Part shown: piece after piece, positions 1 through 10,595 of the stretch
Numbering within the stretch: the stretch's first letter is position 1
Layout: every line of letters begins with the position of its first letter
Assembly (NCBI RefSeq): GCF_030272615.1
Contig: NC_081408.1
Span: forward strand, 622,720,476-622,784,475
From: Cryptomeria japonica
Lineage: Eukaryota > Streptophyta > Pinopsida > Cupressales > Cupressaceae
Direction: 5' to 3'
DNA: 64,000 bases
Position numbers and translations under genes: made by a program
Notes under the pieces: model-generated
The model's database searches: none
Told to the model about the DNA's origin: nothing
The model's input: only the letters and a program-made list of their open reading frames with translations

Positions 1-359
1 TTTGAATGTTCGCAAATTTTGACGATTTTAATGCCCTTAGCGGAGTGTGCCGCTTGATGTGAATATGTACAGTGATTTCCAAGCCATGGTGGAATGTGGT
101 AAGAGGATATATATGGATAACCTAGGATAGTGACTTCGTTAAGTATGTCCTGAATGGATATGTGCTAAGTGTCGGGCGATGGCATTTAGTGTTTGTACGG
201 ATAAAATGGTATGGAGATAGATAGAGGAGCCATTCTTTCACAAGAGTGCCCGTTTACCAGGTTTTCACCATTTGTTTTTATTGTATTTTGTGTTTTTTGC
301 TTTTTCTAGATTTTTTGATTTTTTTTGCTTGTTTTGGCTTTTTCCGTGCACTAGGCTAC
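1..359 (-). other. 3' non-coding spacer of gypsy-1
   Basis: This stretch follows the integrase stop on the minus strand. The first ~120 bases after the stop are A-rich on the minus strand (plus 240-360 is T-rich). No LTR similarity to 10596-12017 was seen, so the 3' LTR has not begun by position 1. No gene is visible. Confidence 0.6.
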
Positions 360-1440
360 TTAAGTGTAGTACTTCTTCAGATGGATGCTATTAGTTGGTT
401 CGTCTAGCACATCTCCTTCTGAAGTTGTGAGCTGATAGGCACCTGATCCATAGACTGATATGATGACATAGGGACCCAACTAGTTAGGTTCAAATTTCCC
501 TTTCTTTTCTCAATCTTGCTGATTTCTTGGATTTTCTTTGAGGACTAGGTCACCAACTTTGAAGTTGCGAGGGATGGCCTTGTGATTGTAGCTCCTGCAC
601 ATGCGTTGTTGATATGCTTTGAGATGAGTGTAAGCATGCTGACATCTTTCATCTAATAGTTTGAGTTCTTGCAGTCGGTTAACTCGATACTCTTCATCTG
701 GGATTAAACCTTTCAAAGAGACTCTGAGAGATGGGATTTCTACTTCCAAGGGTAAAATGGCTTCTGATCCATATACCAATGAGTATGGTGTTGCTCCTGT
801 AGGTGTGCGGATGCTGGTTCTGTATGCCCAAAGTGCTGAATTGAGTTGGACGTGCCAATCTTTGCCGGCATCATTTACTGTTTTCTTGAGGATTTTCAGT
901 ATTGTCTTGTTAGATGCTTCCGCTTGACCATTTCCCTGTGGGTAGTATGGTGTAGAGAACCTATGTTGGATTTTGAATTTTTCACATAGTTCTTGTACAT
1001 CTTGGTTTTTGAAAGGCCGTCCATTATCTGTGATGATTGAACTTGGAATACCATATCTACAGATCAGATAATTGAGGATAAAAGAGGCAATTTGTTTCCC
1101 AGTCACTGTGGTCATGGGAACTGCGTCGATCCATTTGGTAAAGTATTCTGTTGCAGTTATAATGAACTTGTGTCCATTTGAAGATGAAGGATGAATTTTG
1201 CCAACTAAGTCTAGTCCCCACTGATAAAAGGGCCAGGATGTTGTAAATGGCTGCAGTTCCTGTGCTGGTGCATGTATCAGATTACCATGGATCTGACATT
1301 TAGGACATTCTTGGCGAAGTGATATGAGTCTTTCTCCATTGTAGGCCAGTAGTATCCCATTCTTAGAAGTTTTTTTTAGCAAGAGTAGTACCACTTGAAT
1401 GTGTGCCACAAATACCTTCGTGAAGCTCGTGTAAAGTGGA
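360..1440 (-). pseudogene. Integrase of gypsy-1, frameshifted
   Basis: Catalyses insertion of the element's cDNA. The N-terminal zinc-binding pair HEGICGTH lies at about 1395-1435, followed after a frameshift by ECPKC (about 1300-1315). The catalytic triad is present: D in GLDLVG, D in ITDNGRPF, and E in GQAEASNKT. The C-terminal tail (GPYVI, GAYQL, HLKKYY) is read in another frame after a shift near 510 and ends at a TAA at 360-362. Family members are uninterrupted, so two frameshifts make this a pseudogene. There is no chromodomain, as expected for Tat. Confidence 0.88.
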
Positions 1441-2390
1441 ATCAGAATCATTACGATCAAGACAACGAAGAAGAGTACCATCTAGACCTTGACGATACAA
1501 AGTATTAGCGGTAAGGGTATAACGGGCAGCTTGCCAGATAAAATTAAGTTTCTGGTTACGGGATTGGTCAATGGGTAAGATATTGTGCTTGAGGTAGTCG
1601 TATATTGGTCCATATAATGGAGAATCTGAACCAGTCAAGGCATAGATAACATGGGATTCAGAGTGGTCATAGGCGGGGGAGAACAGTTGCTCTACCAAGA
1701 ACTCGTAATGACTCTGTTGCTCTGGAATTTGTAGTAATGAGGCGATAGTAGCCATTGCATCGACTGCTTTGTTGTTCAACCTTGGTATTTGCTCGAAGGT
1801 GATGTGTACAAAATACTGTTTGAAATCATCCACCATTCGCTTGTAGGGTAGTAGTTTGTCATCTTTTGTCTGATAGTCGTTGTTGATTTGATGGACGACT
1901 AGTTGTGAGTCTCCATAGACCTTTAACTCTGTGATTTTCCATTCTACCACCATTTTGATACCTATAACCAATGCCTCATATTCAGCCACATTATTTGTGC
2001 ATGGAAACATAAGCCTATATGATCTTGGTATAGTGTGTCCTTCAGGAGTGATGAATAGAATGCCAACACCTGAACCATGTTGTGTATAGGATCCGTCAAA
2101 GTATAGGGTCCATTGTTTGGTAGAAAGAGCAAGAACGTTCCTGTCTAGAAATTCAATCTCCATGGTTTGTTTTCCTGGTAGTGGTGCTTCAGCCAGCTGA
2201 TCTGCAATTGCTTGTCCTTTGATGGCTCGTCTTTCTGTGTATTGAATGTTGAATTCACTGAGGATCATGACCCATTTAGCCAATCGGCCTGTAAGAGCTG
2301 CCTTACTGAGTAGATATTTGAGAGGATCAATTTTTGCGACTAGCTTAATGGTGTGTGCTAGCATATAATGAATCGCCTGATTGATTGAAG
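1441..2390 (-). pseudogene. Archaeal-type RNase H and connection domain of gypsy-1, with gypsy RNase H mostly deleted
   Basis: The region begins with the tail of the standard gypsy RNase H (HYMLAHTIKLVAKIDPLKY) and continues into a complete second RNase H. The latter shows LYFDGSYTQHGSGVGI (first Asp), NNVAEYEALVIG (Glu), VYGDSQLVVHQ (Asp) and NNKAVDAMA (fourth Asp). This extra domain is a recognised mark of the Tat lineage. The core of the normal RNase H is missing: RT ends in LRSLQG-stop-LQSIRRFI and the next recognisable residues are HYMLAHT, so roughly 100 or more codons are gone and the frame changes. Whether the second domain could compensate is not known. Confidence 0.85.
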
Positions 2391-3296
2391 TCATCCTTGG
2401 AGAGATCTGAGTTGACTGATATTCTTTGGTGGTGGCATTTCCATAATGGCTTGTACCTTTGCTGGATCTACTTCGATACCTTTAGTTGAGACTATGTAGC
2501 CTAGTAACTTGTCTGATGTAACCCCGAAGACACACTTCTTAGGGTTGAGCCTGACTTGGAATTTCTCCAATCGATAAAAAATCTTTGTTAGGATGCTGAT
2601 ATGTTCTGCTCTGGTGAAGGATTTAGCTAGTAAATCATCCACATAGTCTTCCATGAAGGTATGCATCATGTCATGGAATATTGTTGTCATTGCTCTTTGA
2701 TAAGTGGCCCCTGCATTCTTTAAGCCAAACAACATAACATTCCAATAGTACGTTCCCCAAGGACAGGTGAACGCGGTTTTATCTTGATCTTCTGGAGCTA
2801 TTTTGATTTGATTATAGCTTGAGAAACCATCCATTAGTGAGAGAATTGCATGGCCTGCTGTAAGATGTACAATTATGTTGATACTGGGTAGAGGAAAGTC
2901 ATCTTTTGGACAAGCTTTGTTGACGTCTCTGAAGTCAGTGCATATTCTGATACTACCATCTAGTTTTGATACTGGAATGATGTTGGAAATCCATTTTGCA
3001 TAGTCAATGGGTCGGATGAATCCGACGTCTAATAATTTCTTTAGTTCAGTTTTGACCATGAGTACTACCTGTGGATTCATCTTTCGTAGCTTTTGCTTGA
3101 CTGGTTTAACTCCTGAAGAGATGGACAAGTGATGCATGATCAAGTGTGGATCAACTCCGGGCATATCAGCATATGACCAAGCAAAGTTAATTTTTTGTTC
3201 TTTAAAGAAAATGATGAATGCTGATCTTTCCTCCTCTGTCAGAGATTCTGCAAGGTGTATGTTTTTGACTGCTCCTGTGGTACCAATGTTGATTGA
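2391..3296 (-). pseudogene. Reverse transcriptase of gypsy-1
   Basis: RNA-dependent DNA polymerase domain. Visible motifs are GFIRPIDYAKWISNIIPV, the fingers motif DGSIRICTDFRDVNKACPKD, MDGFSSYNQIKIAPED, TAFTCPWGTYYWNVMLFGLKNAG in pieces, and the catalytic box MEDYVDDLLAKS. It ends with LGYIVSTKGIEVDP and the LRSLQG motif that normally leads into RNase H. It is in frame with the upstream protease/G-patch segment, separated by a TAA at about 3297. The domain itself is complete. Confidence 0.9.
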
Positions 3297-5640
3297 TTAA
3301 GTGGGCTCAATCAATATGGGTGATCGCTCATGAAAGTGCTCAGGAAGAGTGTCAAGTCTCCCATCGTTAGGTGCCTTAAAAAGGTTTTCACCCTCAGAAG
3401 CGTCCTTTATTTTTACTTTTTTGTGATCTAGAGCTGCCATTGACTGGTTTTCAGCATCAGATCTTTTACTTGGTTCATTTTTGCGACTGAGAGACTTGGC
3501 ACTCCCTGGTTTACAGACATCGTTACTTTGTTCACTGGTAGAGCCTGTTTCTGGATTTACAGTACATAGGTAATGGATAATAGATTCATCATCTGGGATA
3601 ATTGGTATATCATGGATTTCAGGTTCATCCCAGTCGATGAGGTCAGGAAAGATAAGCGGTAAGGAATCGTTAGGTGGATCAAGTTCTGCTACTGTAAGTG
3701 TTAGGACAAGGTTTTCATCGTGATTGTTCTTGTTTTTAAAGAAGTCCAGGATTTCGTCGAGGTCTTTGATGGTATTATCTTGCATATAGACTTGTTCATA
3801 ATGTTTCTGTTCGCTTTCCTTGGTGTCATAGATATTTTGTGGTTCAAATTCAAGAGGTCTATCTTCTGCGTTATATTCTTCTTGAGAAAGAGATATAGAA
3901 TCAATATCATTAGGGATATCTGTAGTAGCATTGGAGCAGGTACTCCATTCATATTCATTGGAATCAGTCTCTGAGGCATCATCCCAGATTCTATCAGTGT
4001 TGTAAACTGGTATGTTGTATGGTGAAAACAAATCTTTGATGATGGATACCATTTTGATAGTTTTTGTTGATTCTGTGTCAGATCCGGCTTCTATTTTCTG
4101 TATTTGTTCATAGACTGTGCTTCCTCGGGGAGAAATAAAGGTATTCGGAGATGATTTTATTGGTTCTTGAGATATTGGTGTTTGAATATGAGCTACTGCT
4201 GCAGATATGGCCTTTTTGTGGTTTAGAAGCTTTTCTTGATGTAACTTCTGATCTTGACGTTCCCGTGCCTTGCGGATTGTTTCTGCTGATTCAAAGAGTG
4301 CTTCCTGCCAGGATTCTTCTTTGTACTTCTTCTTTATTTTCCATTGAGGTTTTGTAGTTAGGCAGGGTGGCCTTTTTAATAGGAAAGTGAGCTCACAACC
4401 CAATCTTGCTTTGTTTCCACTGGGTTGTGAAGGAAGATCTATGGATTCAGTGACTCCTTCTCTGCGTTTCCCAATAGGTCCTTTACCATCATATCCCATT
4501 TGCTGCATGATTAAGTATCCTTTTCCATACAAGTGTGTAGGTAGAACAATGTCTAGAGCAGCTGCTCTGTTATTTTCTTCCTCATTTTTGTATAACCAGC
4601 TAAGAATATCCTTGTCTTCTGATTCATGTGCTAGAGTGCCCAATTGGATGAAGGTACCATCAAATTTGGTGATGGGCTGAGTGACCAGATGTGTTGATGT
4701 AGTAGGCAATCCATGAGATCTAGGTGATGTTGGCAATTCAGCCAAACATAAGGGCTCCAAAGAGTATTCTCCTATGCCTTGGTCTTTGATTTGTATTTTC
4801 TGTTTGAAGTCTCCAAATAAGGAGTTGGACTTTGCTGTTTGTAGATCTGATGTTAAAGATCGCTGTTTCTCTCTATTATGAGGAACCAAACTATCTTGGG
4901 CTGCCCCCATTGCATTGCAATGTTGAAATGGATTGTGATCAGCAGATATGGAGACTTCTTGTTCGTCATAAGGAAATTTGACACACTGGTGATATGTAGA
5001 AGGTACTGCTTGCATTTCATGTATCCAGGGTCGCCCTAACAAAATATTGTAGGTAAGATCCATGTCTAAGACCTGACACATAGTATCTTTTTACACTGGT
5101 CCTACTTGAATGGGTAACATCACAGTTCCTTTAGAGGACCTTTCCTCATCATCATATGCCTTTATGGTAATCTTCTTACAAGGATCAATAGACTCTTCTG
5201 AAAAGCCTAATGCACAGATAAGCTTTAAAGTACATATATTAAGTCCGACTCCTCCATCTATTAAGACTCGTTTTACTCGGTGTTTGCAAACAATAACTTC
5301 GATATGGAGAGGAGTGTTATGCGGATGACTCAAGGAAGTATTGTCATGCTCTGAGAAGGTGAGGTTATGAGGTCAAGTCATATGGGCGACCATGACTTGA
5401 AATCTGTCTGTATGTAGATTTTGAGGTACATTGGTTTCCAATAGTGCTTGTTCCAAGATGTCTTTGTGCTTCGGTGATAGTTTCAACAATTCCAGTATAG
5501 ATATCTGAGCTGGAGTTTTGCGTAGTTGGCTAACCAAGTCATATTGGATTTTTGGTGGGGTAGTTGTAGGTGACGTATGTTCTTTTAAGACATATTTCTG
5601 AGTTCGGGTTGTTACATTGACAGATTCATGATCACGCTTA
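3297..5640 (-). pseudogene. Protease with G-patch domain of gypsy-1
   Basis: The N-terminal part (5334-5640) carries QLRKTPAQISILELLKLSP, typical of the linker before Tat proteases. The aspartic protease site is LIDGGVGLNI (family DGGSG-type) near 5240-5270, and its C-terminal motif is [10 protein letters not shown] near 5010-5045. Further on, about 4440-4530, is a G-patch-like run: [19 protein letters not shown]. The rest is acidic, low-complexity and probably disordered, leading to RT. Stops occur near 5091 (TAA) and 3297 (TAA), and at least one between 5334 and 5390, all without loss of frame. G-patch modules usually contact RNA or RNA helicases; the role here is inferred only. Confidence 0.82.
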
Positions 5641-5642
5641 TC

Positions 5643-7493
5643 TCAGATGGTGATGACATTTACTTGATGATCTTCAGCTGATATGTGATTTATGGTGTTG
5701 TTGTAGATATGGTTGATATGAGCTCCACGTGTATCGTTCAAGGTTGAAGCTCCATCTTTGTTATAATTTGGAAGAGGATTTTTAAAGGCTCCATGATCAC
5801 CATTTGTTTTGAGACCATCTACTGTTAAGTCACCTTGATCAATCATATCTTGCACCACGTGTTTTAATCTCATGCAATCGTTTGTTCGATGACCCTTGTT
5901 ACGATGGTAATTACAATAGTGTGAATCATTCCACCAAGGTGGTTTGATTTGGGGTTCATAGTTGCTGATTGGAGGCAAAGAAAGAATCTTGTGTGCCAAA
6001 AGTTCTCTGAATGTGGATTCTAGTGATTGCCCCAGTGGTGTGAAGATACGCTTTTGGAAATTGTTTGTGTTGTTGCGTGAATTGTTGTTAGGTCCTGGAT
6101 TCATGTTTTTGCTTTAAGTATCATTGGTATTGTTTGTGTTGAGTTGTCCTTGATCAGTGTTTGGTGCATATGTGTTAGCATTTGGATTAGCATTTTTAGG
6201 ATTTGTCGTATTTTGAGGATTTCTGGATAATGCGAGCACTGGTTGCTTAGATTTTGGATCATGCGTTTCATTGTTGCCTTCGTTTTTGTTTCGAGTCTAA
6301 AATCGAGATTTGTCTAAGTTGTTGTTGTTCTGGTTATTGTAGTTTGATGAGTTTGTTCCTTCCTTGTAGAACTTGAGTGTTCCCTTTTTGACACACACTT
6401 CCTCTACTTGAATGCCATTTTCAATTAATTTAGCGAAAGATGGTATGCATTGAAGTTTCAGCCTGTAACTCATTTCACCATTCAAATTATCAATGAAGAT
6501 TTCCATTTTTTCCTTTTCAGGAATATCTCGAGGATATCTGGATACTATACGTCACCAGCATTGAAGGAACATCATGAATGTTTCGTTGTTCTTTTGTTTG
6601 GTGTTGCAAACATCTAGCATGGTTATGGCATGTTGAATGTTATAGGAATATTGGGTTATGAATTTGTTAACCAATTCATCAAATGATCTGACAGGTGGTG
6701 TAATTTTGGATAACCATTCCATTGTTTGCCCTCCCAAGCTTCTTGGGAATAACCTCATCAGATAGGTGTCATCATGAGCAAATTCAAGACTCATTGTGCA
6801 AAATTCTTGAACATGATCTCGGGGATCACTTTTCCCATCATATTTATCAAATTTGGGAACATCTGAGTTTGGAGGAAAAGGCACCATGTTCAATCTTCTG
6901 TCAAATGGATAAGGATAGATTTCGTTTAAAGAGTACCGCACTGTTGTCCCTTGTTGCATGTCATGTATTTGTCGTTGTAACATTTGCATTTGTTGAGTAA
7001 GAGCAGCCAAAGGTATATTGTCTTGTCGAGGGAAGAGTTCTTCCCTTGTATTGGTTCTCAACTGAAAAGGTGTGTTAAATGGTATATTTTGCTCTGGAGT
7101 TTCTAGCTCAGGTATACGCATTTCTGGTTGCGTTGTTCTGGAATGTGTTGCTCAGGTATGTGTTGTTCAAAGTTACGAGTTTCTTCTTCTCTTTGTTGTT
7201 TTTGATATGCATATTGTCGAGATCCGTTTCGAAAGATGTTTGTGTCTAAATTTTTGGGAAGTTTAACGCCTTTACTTGTGAGCATGAGCAGATATTTTTC
7301 TTTGTCATTTTCCATAAGCCTTTCTACAAGCTTTTGGAATGAAGGGTTTTCCTGACATTCCTGAAGAAGCGCTTTAGAAATTTCAGTATCTTCCAAGTGT
7401 GGAACTTCAAAAGGATTTGACAACCTTCGATTCATACTAGACTCTGCATGTGTCTCGCTTTGTTGGTTTCTTTGAGAGCGAGTAATAGACATT
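5643..7493 (-). pseudogene. Gag of gypsy-1
   Basis: Capsid/nucleocapsid protein. The likely start is the ATG at 7491-7493 (MSITRSQRNQQ). A frameshift near 7110-7140 moves it into the main polyprotein frame. The capsid core shows PKFDKYDGKSDPRDHVQEF and GQTMEWLSKITPPVRSFDEL, the retrotransposon gag signature. The nucleocapsid has one zinc knuckle-like site CNYHRNKGHRTNDC near 5885-5930. Stops interrupt it near 6551, 6297 and 6104. It is directly preceded by a small upstream ORF. Confidence 0.85.
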
Positions 7494-7946
7494 TTAGTAA
7501 AAACTTTCAGTGATGAAGGGGACAAAATCCTCGTTGATATGTTGCTCAGGGGTGGGTGGTTCTGGTCGAGATGTGTTACACGTGATACACTCATCGGGCA
7601 AGAATGTTGGATTGATCTTTCCTCCGCGGTTTATGATTTGATTAAAAGCAGACTTTTGACAGTAGGCTCTTGTTTTTAAAGGTTCTTTGTCAAATTCGTT
7701 GGATTTGTTTTGGATATAACATTTGACGTGATGAAGGAATACCCGATGAAATTTGAAGAGTTGACGATTGATGTATAAAAACTTATTTCTCTTGATGAAC
7801 TTGGAAAAACTAGATTGTTGTTTCTTCAACGTGATGTTACGATAAAGGTTCTTTCTTCTCAGAATATGGGGATTAGTCATGCATGAGTGATCAATGGTTT
7901 CCTTTGATTTGTTTGGATTTGGTTGATCTTGTTTGGAAAATTTCAA
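7494..7946 (-). CDS. Small ORF upstream of gag in gypsy-1
   Basis: A 150-codon open frame, rich in Lys, Asn and Phe, whose TAA stop lies directly before the gag start (TAAAATG). Its last ~45 residues are Pro- and acid-rich. No domain was recognised. Ogre-type Tat elements are known to carry an ORF before gag, which makes a real leader ORF possible, but the AT-rich composition and lack of a recognised relative leave chance as an alternative. Confidence 0.35.
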   Translation of the reverse strand: MKFSKQDQPNPNKSKETIDHSCMTNPHILRRKNLYRNITLKKQQSSFSKFIKRNKFLYINRQLFKFHRVFLHHVKCYIQNKSNEFDKEPLKTRAYCQKSAFNQIINRGGKINPTFLPDECITCNTSRPEPPTPEQHINEDFVPFITESFY

Positions 7947-8339
7947 ATCTTACTCTATCAAAGTGAAGGTTTAGATGCCCCTTCATGACAAAGAGTGTCA
8001 AATGATATGGATAAAAGCCTCCCGATATGGAGACTTGATTTGACAACATAAAATTTTTAAACAAGTGTTTTTTGAGATGAAATCCGTAAGATGGTAAAAG
8101 ATTCTGTTGATATTAATGATGAGGTTTCCGGATTATGATAAGATAGATATGTTTTATCGTGCAATCAGTTTAGGATTTTTACAACGTTTGTTTTGACACA
8201 AATTTAGCTCAAGAAATAGTTTTTAACGGTTTGTTTTTGCCACTTTGCTTTGATGAAAAATGATGTTGATGGAAAAAGCTTTTGAAAATGTTTTCAAATT
8301 TTTTAAAATTCCTCACTGTTTTGCCCTCTGCCTTTTTGA

Positions 8340-8725
8340 TTTTGGTCACGTGCTAAAACAGAGACAAGATGCGCTACCCAATTTATTTCACACGCTAAAA
8401 TAAGGACCACACGTGCTAGGCTGCCCCCAGACACGCGCTAAAGTTTTACCTATTCAAAAATTGTTTTCTATCTATTTAAAAAGCCATGCGCTAGCCTAGG
8501 CCTGTAACGCGCTAACTTGTGAACTTGATGCGCTAATGTTTAGCTTCCACGCGCTAAGTTGATGCTTCCACGCGCTAGACTGTTTCTCTGATGCGCTAAA
8601 TGTTTTAACACTAGATTGATTTGGGATAAAACGCTACTATTTGGAACCGACGCGCTAAATTGATGGTTGGATGCGCTAACAAAAGTACCTCACGCGCAAA
8701 GAAGTTGCTCTTATGCACTAAACTG
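8340..8725. repeat. Degenerate ACGCGCTAA repeat cluster A
   Basis: About fifteen copies of a loose motif, ACGCGCTAA or ATGCGCTAA, recur every 15-35 bases with unrelated spacers. The motif is much richer in GCGC than the surrounding AT-rich DNA. It lies in the leader of gypsy-1. Confidence 0.75.
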
Positions 8726-10224
8726 CCCTAATTTTTCCTTTGGTTGGTTTTTTTGTAAATTTTGGAATTTTGTTGTGAATTTTTCAGGTTCGATAGATGA
8801 TTTTCTGAAGTAGTAAATGCAAGCACGACACAAAAAGTACAACCATTTTGCCTAATCTAACAAAAAGTGTATGTTCTGCGAGGATGTGTTCAAATCCCCA
8901 ATGTTTTAACAGGTTTGGATACAAATAATACACTTTAGAAAGACTCTTTATTCAAAGGTCATAAATAACATCATAGCCCACTAGTCTCGATACTCCGTCA
9001 GCTCAAACAACCGTGTCACCCCCTAGAGGGCGCCCGTTTTTTTGCCTTTTGCCAGAAATTAACTCAAAGTGAATCGCTTCACAGTTGAGTAGTTATCTTG
9101 GGAGATATATGGTGAGTAATCTTGGGGGTGGATTCTTCCCCACCCTTGCACTATGATGTTATAAATGTCTAGTTACTGACTCGGTTCAAAGCTTCTATTT
9201 CTATGGTTCGTAATCAGGCTTCCCGTTCGGCCGTAAGTGATAAACTCCCTCAGGAGGCTTCCCAACCTTTAGAACAAAGGCTTTACATATCTCGAGGATA
9301 CTGGGGGAAGGCTAATCGCTGCGTGCAACCGTTGAAAAGGACTTTCGTCACTTTCCACATTTGATTATAGTGGGTTGGAATTCTTGGCGTCAAAGCTGTT
9401 CCCCAGTTAGGTCGTTTCCTTCACATCGACCATAAATGGCTTTAAGAGTTGATTCCAACTCCTCAGGAAAGCAGGCCTGCTAAAGGTTTTATGCTTGAAA
9501 TATAGAAAGCTTAAGAGTGGTTTGGCTTTTTGATCACCCAGTTAAGGGGAGAGCATATACCTTCCACTTTCGAGACAAGGCAATCAAAGTTCTTTTTAAG
9601 CCTTCAATTCAATGATTTGCTAATCTCTACTTGGAGATGTTGCTCCAAAAAAGCATGGTGTTCTTTTTAGTTCCTCAAAGCAATGATTATTTAATTTAGC
9701 GAAGGAACCTGGTCGACAAAGCAAAATTTTCGATATGGTCAACAAAAGAAAATCAAAAAAGGGGAACAACTTCCCTCTTTTGATTGTAACAAAACTTCGT
9801 AAGTGAGGTTCTTTCCTTTGCAAAATTTGAAAATGAATCCTTTTATACACCAAAGGATGGTGAGGTTCTTTTTAAGCTCTATTTTTTTGCGAAAAAGAAA
9901 ATTTTGTGTTGTTCTTTTTAGAGCTCAAAAAAAGTTTTTCTCCTATAAAAGCAAGAAAATTTTCGATAGTGGTTCTTTTTATAGCCCAAAAGAAATAAGT
10001 GAGTTCCATTTTAAGAATAAAAGATTTTTAAAAATTTAAACTAACTTTAACTAAGTTAGTGAAAATCCTAACTATCTAAATATTCTAAGATTAAGCTCCT
10101 TTCTGCAACAAATTTGTTAGAATTCTGCAAGAAAACCAGAGAAAAAATGTTAGATGATTTGGTGGACTTCCCTAAGTCTAATTTTTTTAACTTTCGGTTA
10201 CAAATTTTAGTTCTTTTCTTTTCT

Positions 10225-10525
10225 GTCTGTGATGCGTTACAGAACAAATTGTACGCGCTACAAAATCTCAGTGATGCACTAAAAGAAACCCGTGATGCAC
10301 TATACTGTCTTCGGGATGGGCTACTCTGTGCACCGAAAGCACTGCTCTATTTTTCTCCCGCACCGAGACCTACAGGAAAAGATTATTGGGAGTCACGTGC
10401 TAATATATGGACTTCACGCGCTAGATGATGGACTCCACGAGCTGAACAATGAACCGAATGTGCTAGGCTGTTAACCGGATGCGCTAAACAGTTGACTTAA
10501 CGTGCTAATTCATTTTTCTCGCGTG
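10225..10525. repeat. Degenerate ACGCGCTAA repeat cluster B
   Basis: A second cluster of the same loose motif (GATGCACTA, ACGCGCTAG, CGTGCTAAT, GATGCGCTAA), about ten copies, next to the PBS. It is more decayed than cluster A. Confidence 0.65.
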
Positions 10526-10571
10526 CTTGCAAAAGTGGTTAAATTCAAAAACTGATTTGATATATGGGGTT

Positions 10572-10591
10572 GGGCCCCACAGTGGGCGCCA
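10572..10591 (-). promoter_or_regulatory. Primer-binding site of gypsy-1
   Basis: On the minus strand the LTR end ..CATACA is followed by TTTC and then TGGCGCCCACTGTGGGG. TGGCGCC is the usual start of gypsy PBSs that pair with a tRNA 3' end. It fixes the direction of the element and the inner end of the 5' LTR. Confidence 0.75.
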
Positions 10592-10595
10592 GAAA

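Larger units (their letters stand above)
7947..10571 (-). other. Long leader of gypsy-1 between PBS and gag
   Basis: About 2.6 kb without a recognisable gene. It contains two clusters of a GCGCTAA-type repeat (listed separately), a series of GTTCTTTTTA motifs at roughly 9588-9985, and a GC-richer block at 8985-9560 with no similarity I recognise. Small open frames here (for example 9803-10039 and 10114-10428 on plus) look like chance. Confidence 0.6.

Noticed and set aside
510-1481. Integrase ending at 510
   Set aside because: The C-terminal GPY-like tail continues in another frame to a stop at 360, so the shorter end is a frameshift product.
9000-9060. GGGCGCCC near 9030 as a second PBS
   Set aside because: It lacks the TGGCGCC start and no LTR end (CA) lies beside it.
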